This document shows positions 12,291 through 24,480 of a DNA stretch of 64,000 nt, in pieces (position 1 is the first letter of the stretch; every line of letters starts with the position of its first letter). The stretch is taken from assembly GCF_030272615.1 (NCBI RefSeq), contig NC_081415.1:599893644-599957643 (forward strand). Reading direction: 5' to 3'. The translations under genes were made by a program, and so were the position numbers. The notes under the pieces are model-generated. The model had not been told where the DNA came from and made no database searches. It worked only from the letters and a program-made list of their open reading frames with translations. Origin of the DNA: Cryptomeria japonica. Taxonomy: Eukaryota > Streptophyta > Pinopsida > Cupressales > Cupressaceae.

Positions 12291-12949
12291 ATACACCCTT
12301 TTGGAGATTGCCTTACTTCATAATAATTCAGAATGTTTTTCCAAGGAGGGTGAATCATTTTGAAGACATTTGTTGCTTGTTTATGGGGTTTCAAGACTAT
12401 CATTTTCCAAAAAATTAGGAAAATTTATCAACCAAGGGTACTCAAATCTAGGGAATTTGCTGCTGCTTGAGTTGGTTTTCAAGGTTGTACATCATCCACG
12501 AAATTCAGAAATAATTTTATGAGCCAGCTGAGTTACAAATCTGATGATTTTTAGAAGTTTTTCATGCATTTAGGGCAAACCAGTTTGGAGGATTTTGATG
12601 CTGATTTTCTGATCTGTATGTGAGGTCAATTGTGTGTTTTAAGGTCTGTGAGTGCATTTACTGGATTACATCGTTCTACCTCATTTTCAGCAGTTGAAAT
12701 AAAATTTTGGAATTTATTTGCGGTCTCCAATCTTCTGTTACATCATTTATTTGTTTATATCTGAGTGTTTATTGATCATAATATAAATATACGAGGCTTT
12801 GGTAATGTTTGCCATTAATTTTCCAGCCCTAGCATCTATTTGATTTATTGTTTTCATTTATTTATTTGTTTAGAAATCTAGAAAATCACAAAAAAATCAG
12901 AATATTGCAAAAATACTTAATAGTGGATGTTACATTCTTAGGCAAAAAA
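12291..12949. other. Intergenic, no gene seen
   Basis: AT-rich sequence with no coding signal. Its start (ggttt at 12286-12290) is the right target duplication of A. It may be the continuation of the sequence at 1-385. Confidence 0.5.
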
Positions 12950-13816
12950 ATTACACTCCGTGAAGCACTTCACCATTGTTTGACTCATAAAACCAATATT
13001 GTCACACAACCTCTTTAACCACACAACTTCCTTACAAGCATCACTTTGGCCATATATATTCTGCTTTAGTACTTGACAGGACAGTTGTCTGCTACCTCTT
13101 ATTCATCCAACTCATTCCTTATCCAAATTGAACAAAAGACATTACCACTGGTTGACCTCCAATTATCAAGATATCTAACTCAATCTGTATCAACAAATCC
13201 CTTTACACTCAACACTCTGTCTACATTATTAGTACCATGATAAGCTTAAGCTATAATCTAGAATTCCCTTAAAAGTGTTTGAAGTTTGAACACTCTTTTC
13301 ACATGTGTCCAATGTTTTTCTTGGCTTCACCATGAACTTATTTAGAACTGCCACTGCTTGGACAATGTTTGGTCCTGTACAGACCATCACATACATAAGA
13401 CTTCCTAGTGCACTAGCATAAATAACTTTCCTCATCTCCTCCAAATCCTTTGCAAATCTAGGACATTGTACCATACTCAATTATGTGCCAATTGGTAGGG
13501 GTGAACTTGCTGGTTTACAGTCCTACATTTTGAACCTCAAAAAGATTGTCTCAAGATATTTCCTCTGGTTTAGCCATAGTTTCCTATTGGTCCTATCCCT
13601 GCATATCTTCATACTGAGTATGTATCTGGTAACTCCTAAGTCATTCATGTCAAATTTAATAGACAACTGAGTTTTAATTTCTTGAATTAATGTTTTGATG
13701 TCTCCGATTATAAGCATATCATCAACATATAAAACAATAATGAAAATGAGGCCATTTACTTGTTTGAAGTATACACATTGATCAATATCACTTTTTCCAA
13801 AACTCAAATTCGCCAC
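12950..13816 (-). pseudogene. Degraded Ty1/copia reverse transcriptase and RNase H
   Basis: The minus strand encodes copia RT blocks in order: CVYFKQVNGLIFIIVLYVDD (the YVDD catalytic motif lies near 13715), FDMNDLG, then IYASALGSLMYVM in another frame (13229-13480). RNase H-like remnants follow below 13230. Frames are broken and no start or complete domain survives. It is part of the copia cluster extending to 20851. Confidence 0.8.
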
Positions 13817-14023
13817 ATGTCAAACTTTTGGTTTCACATTTGTGGAGATTGCCTTAATCCATAGAGTAACCTTTTTAGCTTGCAAACCAAATTCTCTTTA
13901 CTTTTCACCTTGTATCCTTTAGGCTGTCCATTAATATTGTTTTCTTGAAGTCTCCATGCAAGAATGTTGTCTTAACATCCATCTACTCAATCTCCAAATC
14001 AAGTGTTGTAGCAATAGATAACA

Positions 14024-14375
14024 ATATCCTAATGAAACTCATATTAGCAATAGAGGAAAGATCTAATGGAAGTTTGTTCCCATAACTTGGGAATAACTCT
14101 TTGCCACTGATTGTGCCTTGTACCACTCAAGTGATCCGTATGCTTTGAACTTCTTGAATGCCTACTTGTAGCCAATAGGTTTCCTGGCTTCAAGCAAACA
14201 ATATCCTAATGAAACTCAATTTAGCAATAGAGGAAAGATCTAATGGAAGTTTGTTCCCGTAACTTGGGAATAACTCTTTGCCACTGATTGTGCCTTGTAC
14301 CTCTCAAGTGATCCATATGCTTTGAACTTCTTGAACGCCTACTTGTAGCCAATAGGTTTCCTGGCCTCAAGCAAA
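14024..14375. repeat. Tandem duplication of about 176 bp within copia RT
   Basis: Two copies lie head to tail, starting at 'caatatcctaatgaaactca' near 14026 and 14201. They differ at only a few positions (for example cccataactt against cccgtaactt). They duplicate a segment at the N-terminal side of the RT domain. Confidence 0.85.
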
Positions 14376-15702
14376 TTAACCAAATCCCAAGTCTCATATC
14401 GCTTCAATGCCATCATCTCCTCATCCATGGCATTCTTACAATATTTTTTCTCTTTGGAAGTTAAAGCCTCCTCCACAATAACTCAGTTCATTATTAGTGC
14501 AGTCAAAAGCAAACACACAATAGAAATCTGGTGGGCTATTCCTATCAGGTGATTTCTGTTGTCTTGGATACATACTCACAGGCTATTAGTTCTTTATAGT
14601 TACCATTAGATGTTCTTGCCTCTTCTACCAAATATTCTTGTCCACATTGTTGTTCAGTTTCAAGTACATTCTCTTCTTCCTATTTTATCTCAAAATGCAC
14701 TTGCTCACTTTCATTCTCCTTTAACTGTTCTCTTAGAGCTATTAGATTCTAGAGCTTGTACCCTTGAACATTCTCACCATAACCGACATAAAGATGCCTT
14801 TTGGCCTTGATTTCCAACTTGGACCACCTCTACATAGGCACCTAAACAAATGCCTCGTAAATATGACAGCATTAGTTTCTTTCTTGTCCACATTTTATAT
14901 GGCATCTTCTTTTGGAGTGTAAAAATAGGAGATTTGTTTTTCAAGTAGCATGTGGTGCAGATTGCCTCAACCCAAAACTTCATAGACCTGCACTACTCAA
15001 CATAATTTGGGCCTAATCTAGGAAAATTATATTTAATCTTTTAGCCACTTTGTTATGTTGCAGAATGTATGGTGTCATCCTTTGCTTCAAAATTTCAAGA
15101 TGCTTATAGAATATGTCAAACTCATAGCAGAATTCACTGCCATTATTTGTTCTTAGTACATTCACTTTTTCATTGGTCTAATTCTCAACAAGAGCTTTAC
15201 ACTTCTTAAACTTGAGAAACACCTTTGATTTCCTCAAAAAACACACCGAAGAGTGCCTAGGGTAATCATCAGTGAATGACAAATAGTACAGAGACTTGCT
15301 AATGGAAGGAATATCCCTAGGGCTAAACATTTTGCTATATATTGCCTCCAAAATCTCCTCTACTGTAGTGTTTTCAAAGTTGAATTGAACTCTATTTTGT
15401 TTTCCAATCGCACAATGCTTACAAAAGTGAACTTAATAGAACAATCAACAAGATCTTCCTTACATAGATCAACCAAATCCCAATTCTTACATTGCTTCAA
15501 TGCCGTCATCTCCTCATCCATGGTTTTCTTCCAAGACTTTCTCTCATTGGAAGTGAGAGCCTCTTCCATAGAATTTGGTTCACTATTATTACAAGTAAGA
15601 GCAAACACACAATGGAAATTTGGTGGACTATCCCTATTAGCTGATCTTTGCTGCCTTGTAGACCTTCTCATTGTTGAGAAATATACAGGTTCTAATACCA
15701 AA
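14376..15702 (-). pseudogene. Degraded copia integrase-RT spacer, present twice, with PBS
   Basis: The minus strand carries an integrase tail (FWVEAICTTCYLKNKSP, 14774-14983). It also carries two diverged copies of the pre-RT block, near 14400-14600 and 15470-15690; the second includes MDEEMTALKQCKNWDLV. The second copy runs directly into a primer-binding-like sequence (plus strand ggttctaatacca, 15689-15701) next to the LTR at 15703. This element has therefore lost gag and most of integrase, or two elements are fused here. Confidence 0.6.
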
Positions 15703-16763
15703 TGTTGGGGAAATTCAATCTCTACCCAAATAATTGATCAAAGAATGAGATACAAGGCTTGGACTACTACAACAAGAAAAGTTGACAACTTACATGCAAA
15801 TCTGAAAATTAAGTTGCCTTAATGTAGAAATACCTTGCTTAGATCCTTTTTCTTTATGATGCTAAATATCAGCCTTCATATCATGCTTATTAACACTACC
15901 TTATGTGAACTTATAACAGCAATAAATAAAGCATAACATAATCAAAAGGTAGGAGGAATGAGGCACAAATTTGCAACATTAGAGCATCACATAACACAAG
16001 ATTTACGTGGAGAAACCCCAGCGGAGAAAAAACTCCACCAAGCAGAGAGGCCAAGTATGCATTATCAACAAATAAACGTGATTACAATACATTAACTTAC
16101 ATTCTCCTTTTTTCCTACAACATGGAAACACGTGTGTACCTGTGAAAAAAAACCACCTTATGTTTCCACCTGTCCTTGTTCCTGCAGAGTAACTCTCCAT
16201 TCAATTGTTCCTCATTAATTCTACATTAAAGGAGTTGTTTATATAGAATGACAAGAGCTCCAAAACCACCAAACAAGGCATCCAAAGAAGGCTCTTCATT
16301 CCAAAAATCCCTAACCCTTGGATTGCCTCCACGAAATGTGAAAGGACACTGGTTTTGGCTCCAATATTTTACCTCCAACTTGGGCACAAAAAACATGGAA
16401 GAGAAACATTACATTAAATGCAATAAATGACATAATACCAAGAGACACCTGTTGTCTCTTCCAAAATCCTACTTGGAGAAGTATGAAGGTCATCCCTTTG
16501 TCCTCTTCTTATGTCATTAATTATTCAATTCCATGCATCCAAATCTGGGGAAAACAACATTAAATAATTGTGTTCACAATTCACTTTTACTGTTGCTAGT
16601 GGAACTCATCACCCCATATGAATGTATTACAACAATAGTGAGAATAAATATTACAAAATATTTTCTCAATAAACCTTAAGTGCTTTAGGACACTGTTCAA
16701 GGGTGGTGGAACCATGCAATATGACATAGGATTTACAAGGTAGATGGCACCTTAATCCTAACA
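15703..16763 (-). repeat. Copia LTR (about 1061 bp), minus orientation
   Basis: The plus strand begins TGTTGGGGAAATTC at 15703 and ends CCTTAATCCTAACA at 16763. On the minus strand this is TGTTAGGATTAAGG to CCCCAACA, typical copia LTR termini. The adjacent primer-binding-like site on the low-coordinate side marks it as the 5' LTR. Its partner was not found. Confidence 0.65.
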
Positions 16764-18250
16764 CTCACATCTATTAATGAGGATTTTCCTTTCACATCTG
16801 CACCTTGTTCTTCTTTAGAGTTACTATCAGATGTGTTTCCCTCATCTTCTCCAGATTGTTTTGTCCATATTGTTGTTCAATTTTAGGTACATTCTGTTGC
16901 TCTCTACTTTTATCTCAAAATGCACCTTCTCACTCTTATTCTCCTTTGACTGTTCTTCATTAGTCAAGACTCTTAAGTTTCCAAATTTTACATCCCTTGA
17001 GTAAAGAACCTATAGAGTTTCTTAATTCTAGAGCTTGTAGCCTTTAACATTCTCACCATAATTGATGAAAATACACCTTTGCCCTTGAAGTATAACTTAG
17101 ACCACTTATTCATAGGCACTTGAACAAATGCTTAAGTCAAAGACATGGAAATATTTCACCACTGGTTTCCTTCCAGTGCACATTTCATGTGGTGTCTTGT
17201 TTTGCAGGGTAGAAGTGGGAGACTTGTTTTTTCAAGTAGCATGTGGTGCTAATGGTCTCAACCTAGAACTCTTGTCCTACACTTGCACTACTCTACATAC
17301 TTCTCACTTAATCTAGCAAGGTTCTATTTAACCTCACAATCACCCCCTTCTATTGCGTTGTGTATGGTGTTCATAGAATATGCAAAATCCTAAAAAACAG
17401 GATTCACTACCCTTACATATTCTTAGTACCTTTATTTTCTTATTGGTCTAATTTTTAGCAAGAACTCTAATCTACTTATGATTGATATATACTTTAGACT
17501 TCCTCCTAAGAAAATACACCCAAGAGTACCTAGAGTAGTCATCAATGAATCGCAAATATGTCACCACTGGTTTCCTTCCAGTGCACATTTCATATGGTGT
17601 CTTGTTTTGCAGGGTAGAAGTGGGAGACTTGTTTTTTCAAGTAGCATGTGGTTCTAATGGTCTCAACCTAGAACTCTTGTCCTATACATGCACTACTCTA
17701 CATACTTCTCGCTTAATCTAGCAAGGTTCTATTTAACCTCACAACTACCCCCTTCTATTGCGTTGTGTATGGTGATGTCCGTTGTTTCACAATCCCAACA
17801 TGTTCATAGAATATGCAAAATCCTAAAAAATAGGATTCACTACCCTTACATATTCTTAGTACCTTTATTTTCTTATTGGTCTAATTTTTAGCAAGAGCTC
17901 TAATCTACTTAAAATTGATAAATACTTTAGACTTCCTCCTAAGAAAATGCACCCAAGAGTACCTAGAGTAGTCATCAATGAATCGCAAATAGTACATACT
18001 TACCAATGGAAGGGTCATCCATAGGACCAGCACATCATTGTGTATTGCTTCCAAAATTTCCTTTGCTCTAGTGCTTCCAGTGTTGAACTAAACCCTATTT
18101 TGTTTTTGAAAGCACACAATGGTCACAAAAATCTATCTCAACAAAACAATCAACAGGACCTTCCACCATGTCTTTGCTTATGAAGTATTTTAGACCGTTC
18201 TCACTTAGGTGACTAACTTAAGATGCCGTGATAATTCTAATTTAAATGTA
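16764..18250 (-). pseudogene. Degraded copia integrase region
   Basis: On the minus strand this corresponds to the integrase and integrase-RT spacer of a second, older copia element. It resembles 14600-15360 at low identity and is riddled with stops. It appears to have been interrupted by insertion of the LTR at 15703-16763. Confidence 0.5.
17148..17995. repeat. Tandem duplication of about 415 bp
   Basis: The sequence starting 'caccactggtttccttccag' at about 17157 repeats at about 17562 and continues nearly unchanged through 'gaatcgcaaat'. The second copy has a small extra segment near 17772-17800. It lies within the degraded integrase. Confidence 0.8.
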
Positions 18251-18906
18251 GTTACATTAGCACAACTAGGAAAAGTTGACGCATCTAGTCTTTAGAGAAT
18301 ACCATTGCACAAGTCTTTTGCAAATGCCAAATTGACCTCAGCCAATCTATAACCTTTTCCATCAAATATGACATGTATTCCAAAGTAAGTCATTATAGAC
18401 ACAGGCACACGGTTTCTGGCCAAACTTGGAATGTGCAAAATGGCTGAGAATGTTCTTACTCTACCATCCATGAAGACAATTTCCACCTTTCCTTGACCAA
18501 CTATCTTCAAAGAGCTGTTATCACCAAGGAACACTTTCCCTGCAACACACTTTGTATAGTTAGAGTACCACTCCCTATGTGGTGTCATAACGAAAAGCAA
18601 ATGAGTCAATCAACTAGGAATCATCACCAATGATGTTAGCAGAAATAAATGCATCACTGCCATGCTCGCCATTGTCAAAGGAACTATCAAAGGAATCATC
18701 CTTTTTGGATTTACATTTTCTTCATGTGACCTTTCTTGTCATAGTTCCAGCATTTTACTATAGGTTTCTAGGAGAAATAAACTTGTCCTTACCTTGAGAC
18801 TTCTTATCTCTAGTCTTCTTCTTACCTTTCTTCTCCTTATACTTTCCTCTAACAACTAGGTCATTGGAAGAATCACCATCCATGGACCTTTTTTAAATTT
18901 CCTTAA
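18251..18906 (-). pseudogene. Degraded copia protease and pre-integrase region
   Basis: The minus-strand segment at 18292-18609 reads MTPHREWYSNY, VFLGDNSSLKIVGQGKV and FSAILHIPSLARN, the usual copia protease to gag-pre-integrase passage. A lysine-rich stretch upstream (18740-18850) corresponds to the zinc-knuckle neighbourhood. It is interrupted at 18907 by a small DNA element. Confidence 0.7.
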
Positions 18907-18914
18907 CAAAATAC

Positions 18915-19565
18915 CTAAGTTACCGGGTTCGCCCTTGGACCCCCCTGGTACCGGTTTTGGTTCGAACGGGTTCGTGGTTTGGGTCCGGTTTGGACTGGGT
19001 TCGACCAGGGTTCAAAAAACCCAGAGGTGGTTCGTCCTTGGTCGAACCCAGTTGAACCCGGGTCGAACCCAATTGAACCCGGGTCAAACCCAGTCGAACC
19101 CGGGTCGAACCCAGTCGAACCCAGGCGGCTGGGCGGCCCAAAAAAGCAAATTATATGCAAAATTTAATTTTTTTTTGAATTCCGCCTACTAAAAAGTGAA
19201 ACTTATATCCTAAAAGTGACTTCTAAAACATTATATTCACTCATTTCACCTCATTTGTGTTGCAAACATATGTTTTATGAGAGCAGGTTGAAGAAAGGGT
19301 GAACAAAATTTGGCTTCCAAGATCAAAGAGGAGTTGAAGACTGATGTTTGTTTTGTTGTTTATATGATGCTATGTGACATGCAAATTTTTAATTCATGCT
19401 TATAGGCTTCACAAATATCAATATATATATATATATATAAAGAATTTACATGTTTTTGTACTAACGAACCCAAACGAACCCAAACCCCTTTTCAAAATTT
19501 TGCCGTACCGGTGTACCGGGTTCTTTGAACCTGAACCCGTGCCCGAACCCGAACCGACAACCTAG
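18915..19565. mobile_element. Non-autonomous hAT-like element (651 bp)
   Basis: A segment unlike its surroundings is bounded by the 8-bp direct repeat caaaatac (18907-18914 and 19566-19573). Its ends are related inverted repeats, CTAAGTTACCGGGTTCG on the left and CTAGGTTGTCGGTTCGGG read inward from the right. The left third holds about eight short repeats of the type gaacccgggtcgaacccag, and the right end is also rich in cgaaccc. The 8-bp duplication, short ends and CCGG/GGTTCG-rich interior fit hAT-type MITEs. No transposase is encoded. Confidence 0.65.
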
Positions 19566-19573
19566 CAAAATAC

Positions 19574-20258
19574 CAACAACATTTACCGATTTCAGTGACA
19601 TAACATCACTGTTGATGGACATAATGAGGTTTTTCCATGAATTTGGTAAGGAACAAAGTATTGCAATGCTCTTGTCCTCTTCATCCATCTTAACGCCTAT
19701 TGACACAAGTTGACTTAAAATCATACTAAAACTATTTAAATGATCAGCTATCGAGTCTTATTCCCTTTATTTTAAAGAATATAACTCTATTTCTAAACAA
19801 GTTTGGTAACTAGACTTAGATTGATATAATGTAGCTAACTTCTTCCACAATGAGTTTATTTTCGTCTCCTCAAACAAATTCATCAACACTGAATCTAATA
19901 GACTCAACTGGATTGTACTTCCTGCTTTCTTATCTAGTTTTACTTAGGTTTCATCGAATAGATCTGAGAGTCTGGTCAAATAAGGTATTATAGTCCACTG
20001 TTCTCTTCCAACCATAAAATCCTCCATTTTCTACTTCTATAGTTTCATGTTTTACCCATTAAGTCTTCAATTTCAGACCTTGACATGCTAGCCATAAATT
20101 TGATATTGTTCTGCTTTCACACAAAGTCCTTGAAAGTTTTCTTTTATGTCTAGTTAGACACAAACTGCAAAATACCAACCGCTATAGGGTTTATTCATTA
20201 TTGCCATACATGCTAGGGTTTTGATTCCCAACAAAGCAGTAACCACCCAAAAAACAAC
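19574..20258 (-). pseudogene. Degraded copia gag
   Basis: The minus strand begins near 20093 with MASMSRSEIEDL and continues with gag-like blocks including DEEDKSIAILCSLPNSW (19600-19700). Several stops are present. It leads from the PBS and LTR at 20259-20851 into the protease region across the hAT-like insertion. Confidence 0.6.
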
Positions 20259-20851
20259 CTATGCTTTGATGCCAAGTGTTGGGGATTTTAACCCTTCTTG
20301 TAGATGACCATTAGTCAACAGCAGTAGCAAAATCTATCTAACAGCATATATGAAAGTAAATGGAATATTATTCATCCATAAGATTAAACACGACTCAAAG
20401 ACTTAAGTGGAAAACCACTTTGGGAGAGATCCCACCACCAAAAGACATTCATAGTTATATTATTCGAAGTAAAAAATGATTGAATACAAAAAGGTCTTTG
20501 TACTTTTTATATAGTCTCAATCTACAACATACCTCTTTTGCAATCACTTTGATTATACCATACAACAGTCAATCAATGTCTGTCTTCCAACATTCTGATC
20601 AGCCAATCATGGCACATTCATACGAGGTTATATATAGAGATGCATTCATGGGAATGCCAATGGTCACCGTTGCATCATCACTGCTGTGTTAGTTAACACA
20701 TGCTATACCACAACACTTGAAATCTTATTGCATATCACTGTAAAGTATTCTGTAAACAAACTCTTTGTACAAGGACTCTCTATAGGCGAATATCAGCCAA
20801 GTCCCAATGGCTAGAATAAAGGTGGTCAGAAAAGACATATTAATTGGGACA
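20259..20851 (-). repeat. Copia 5' LTR (about 575 bp) and PBS, minus orientation
   Basis: On the minus strand the LTR runs from TGTCCCAATTAAT (20851) to AATCCCCAACA (20277). It is followed by TTGGCATCAAAGCATAG (20276-20260), a variant of the initiator-Met tRNA primer site. A TATA-like sequence (minus strand, near 20508) lies inside. The matching 3' LTR is not visible at the low-coordinate end of the cluster. Confidence 0.6.
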
Positions 20852-21028
20852 TTTGTTGTAGACCTAGATTGAAATGTGGTATGGGGTTTACGAATTTCTT
20901 TTGGGCTGTCATCATGTTGTATCTTCTTCTCTTGTACATTTCATTGCATTATTTCTCTTTTTGAAAGTGTTTTATTTCCCACTGGGTTTTCTCCTTTACT
21001 CCATTTATGAGAAAATTGTACAAGTACC
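20852..21028. other. Short spacer, nothing recognised
   Basis: T-rich sequence between the copia LTR and element C. Its last five bases (gtacc) are the left target-duplication copy of C. Confidence 0.5.
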
Positions 21029-21959
21029 TATTGTGACGTTTTCACACATTGCCCCATTGCAAATGGGGACCCCCTACTTTTTAGGCCCTTTCGGTCTTTT
21101 GGCTTTGTTTTTTGGGTCTTTTCGCAGCAGTCTTGTCAGTCTCTCTAGTTTGCGAGTGTTTGGGGGTCATATTGGTCAAGTTTTCTTTTCGTTTGAGCAA
21201 ATTTGGTGAAGTCTAGGGCCTATTTCATCAATTTTAGGGTTTCTGCCTTTAGTCCTAGATTTTAGTGGTTTCTGTTAGGGTTTTGGAAAAATTGAACTTA
21301 GAATTGGAATCGGGACTCTTCAAGGAACCTCCTAGTAAAATTTGAGCGAATTCTGAGCACTTACTATTTTTAGTAAGTTTCACTGCCTCCCGGATTGGTC
21401 TAATTTTGTCAAAAAACAAACTTACTATTTTTAGTAATTTCTATTTTTAGTAAGTTTCTATTTTTAGTAAGTGCTTTTCTGACCTATTTTGTCCAAACCC
21501 TAACATTTTGAAACACTTACTATTTGGGAAAATCTATTTTGGCAGGTTCGTCCTTGAAGACGTTGAAGACTGAACGTTTCTGAAGACCATTTCTAAATCC
21601 GGAAGAGTCACAAGGCAGACAAGTTGGATCAAAAAAATGGTTAAGTATGGAACTCCTATTCTAGAAGAAGAAAGCATGCAAAATCATATAAGTCTGGAAA
21701 TTCACATCAATCCACCAATGTCATCCTGATCCGGAAATGGCTTGAAATTTGACAAAGTCTGAAAATTTGAAAGATCTTCCAAAATCCATAATTTGCATTA
21801 TGATTCCTGGGGACCTGAAACCACTCTCAAACATCTTGACAATATATATGAAATATAACTTAAAGTATAAGAAGATGTCTTTTCTTATACTTAAATGTTA
21901 TATTTCATATATACCCTGATGAAGAGAAAGAGGAAAAATCATGAAAATCCTTCCCCAAG

Positions 21960-22074
21960 TCAATTCAGTGCCCAAGCTTGGCCAAGGGCACCAAACAAAG
22001 GAGTCCATGGAGAACATGGAGAATGTGAAAATCCTTGCCTAGGTGGTTTTAGCGCCCATACTTCAGCAAGGCGC
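21960..22074 (+). repeat. Box array of element C, part before D
   Basis: Semi-palindromic boxes of the type gcgccc...gggcgc start at about 21969 and 22052, 83 bp apart. The second ends in the ggcgc that became the target duplication of D. Confidence 0.6.
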
Positions 22075-22125
22075 TGTTGTGACCATTTCACACATCGCCC
22101 CATCGCAAATGGGGACCCCCTCTTT
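22075..22125 (+). other. Twin hairpins at the 5' terminus of element D
   Basis: Two adjacent inverted repeats lie at the very end: TGTGA-ccatt-TCACA and CCCCAT-cgcaa-ATGGGG. This ~50-bp block is the best-conserved sequence shared by A, B, C and D (4870, 12285 on the minus strand, 21029 and 22075). Confidence 0.65.
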
Positions 22126-22514
22126 TTGCTTGTTTTTCACTCGTTTTCGCTTTCGTTTTTTAGGGTTTTTGTTAGTTAGTTGATTGTCTGGATTTAGGGC
22201 TAAGCCTTAGGGTTTTAAATTTTGCCTTTTCAAGCCAAAATCCAGTCGTTTTTGAGAAGCTTTTGAGCTTCCTTTTCTGGAATGCAAATTTTGAATGCAA
22301 TAAATTTGCCAAAATGGTCTAATTCTCAATTGGAATGTTAATGCAGAGCTTAAATTTGTCTAAGTGTTGACCGTCAATGTGAATTTTTGTCCAATTGAAT
22401 ATTTTGACCAAATTTTGACTTTTTTGAATTTTGATCCTGGGCATTGGAATTGATTTGTTTTCGCCTCGTGAAGTGTTAAAATGTGAAAAATCATGTTACT
22501 TTGGCCTCCAGGAG

Positions 22515-24480
22515 GAAAATCGCTCCTGTCCCTCAGTGAAGGACGGGAGCTCATTTTCAAATATCTCATCGTCCCTGCAGAGTCCAGACAAATTTCGTGT
22601 TGGACGTGATGGAGAACGGCGAGATCTTTCCATTGAATATAAATTGAAGATTTTCATGAGCACAGAAATGCCTCCAGGAAGAAAATCGCTCCTGTCCCTC
22701 AGTGAAGGACCGGAGCTACAATTCAAATTTCGCCTTGTCCTTGCAAGATTTTGAAAACTTAACAATTTGAAAGGGTCCGAAGGAAGATACTTTGCCAAAT
22801 GAATATAATTTGAGATGCAAAAACGAAGGAGAATGACCTATATTGACCAAATCGCTCCTGTCCCTCTCCAAGGGACCAGGGCGAGGTACCTTGTGGCTCT
22901 CGTCCCTCTCCCAGGGACCAGAGCGATTTCCTTCATTATGCAAAATCCAGACAAAAGTCAAGGCAAGTTTACGTTCAAAAACAAGGGAAAACATGAGATG
23001 AACGCATTGAATATAAATTGAAGATTTTTGGGACGTCCATAACAGCGTTAAATGCCTAGTTCGCTCCTGTCCCTCAGGAAGGGACCAGAGCGATTTTTGA
23101 TATAATTGCTTTTCTTGCAAGGTTACAGATGATGTCAAGGCATGGACGAATGGAGTGAAGAGGGACGAATCCGTTGAATATAAACTTGGAACCTGGCAAA
23201 GTGAGATAGTGGCCACAAGGGGAGGATCGCTCCTGTCCCTCTCCAAGGGACCAGGGCGATACAATGGTGATGATACTTCCTACGCAAGTTCAAGGTCGTT
23301 CCTCCAAAGTTCAAGGTCGACACAAGTCAAGACAAGGTGGCGAGGGACGTTTCAAGGCATTTTCAATCGAACACAAGCATCAAGGTCGTCACGTTGGAAG
23401 GATTTGCGCTCTAAGACCCCAGATCGCTCCTGTCCCATGGGAAGGGACCAGAGCGATATTTCCATTAAGGCATCGATTTCAAAAGACAAGCAAGTGTTAA
23501 GCTACCAAGAGGATCGAAAGGACGTCATTACACGCCTTGAAGATAATTGTAAGTTGATAAAAGCAAGAACAAGCTCACAATGTTGAACTTCGCTCCTGTC
23601 CCTCAGGAAGGGACCAGAGCGATATTGAGTATATTGATCAATTCATGCAAGAATTACGTTGAGTCAAGGCTTCACAAGGTTGTAAAGGGTTCAAGACGTC
23701 TTTTGAGGATGACATGCAAGAGTTTTGAACGTCCAAACATTATCAATTAAGCTAAGGAGTCCATATCGCTCCTGTCCTTTGGACAAGGACCAAAGCGATT
23801 TCATCAAAAACACTCATACTCCTTCAAAGTCAAGGCAAGGCGAGGATGGACGAGGTAAAGGACGTTATTTCGAAGGCAATAAACAATGAACCAAGGTTAA
23901 ACGTTACCAACTTGAGCTCAAAATGGAGAAAAAACATGGGTCGCTCCTGTCCCTCTCCAAGGGACAAGGGCGATGATCCTTATAACATCAAAGGTACCTT
24001 GCAAAAACAAGTGGGACGTGCGTGGAATGGACAAGCAATGATATTATTCGCCTTACAATGGAAGTTCGAAGGTCAAAGATACAAGATGAACGTGAAGACA
24101 TGGAGATCGCTCCTGTCCCTCTCCAAGGGACAAGGGCGATGTTAGGCAAAACACATGATATTCTTTGAAAATCACGTTAAGACAAGGACGCACAAGGTTT
24201 TAAATGGCATTTGGAAGATGATACAAGGAAAGGATCGTATCAAAATGGAGAATTTCAAGCAAAAACCTTAGGATCGCTCCTGTCCCTCTCCAAGGGACAA
24301 GGGCGATGATACATCTAAAGACACTCATGCGCATATGCAAGGCAATCTAATTCGAAGAACCCAACCAGATGATCGATTTGGAACGTGGAAATGAAGGAGT
24401 TGAACGTTGAAAACGCAAGAATCATGACAAAAATGGTGAATCGCTCCTGTCCCTCTCCAAGGGACCAGGGCGATGAGGTA
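22515..24480 (+). repeat. Array of 13 semi-palindromic boxes in element D
   Basis: A ~35-bp box with arms atcgctcctgtccc and gggaccagggcgat occurs at 22520, 22686, 22852, about 22894, 23061, 23227, 23424, 23590, 23766, 23941, 24117, 24274 and 24441. Apart from the close pair at 22852/22894, intervals are 157-197 bp, with 166 occurring four times. Spacers are diverged but share fragments such as 'caaggcaagg' and 'gaatataaattgaagattt'. The array ends about 310 bp before the upstream TATA box, so it could be an enhancer, a nucleosome-phasing element or a structured RNA region. Confidence 0.85.

Noticed and set aside
18935-19192. Overlapping open frames on both strands in the GGTTCGA repeats
   Set aside because: They are products of a simple repeat with a period compatible with open frames, inside a MITE-like element.
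22496-23323. Minus-strand frames rich in 'GPLERDRSD' and 'ALVPWRGTGA'
   Set aside because: They are translations of the D palindromic boxes; the repeated peptides only reflect the DNA repeat.
22500-24470. Regularly spaced palindromes resembling a CRISPR array
   Set aside because: Period of about 166 bp with diverged ~130-bp spacers in a plant transposon; not a CRISPR.
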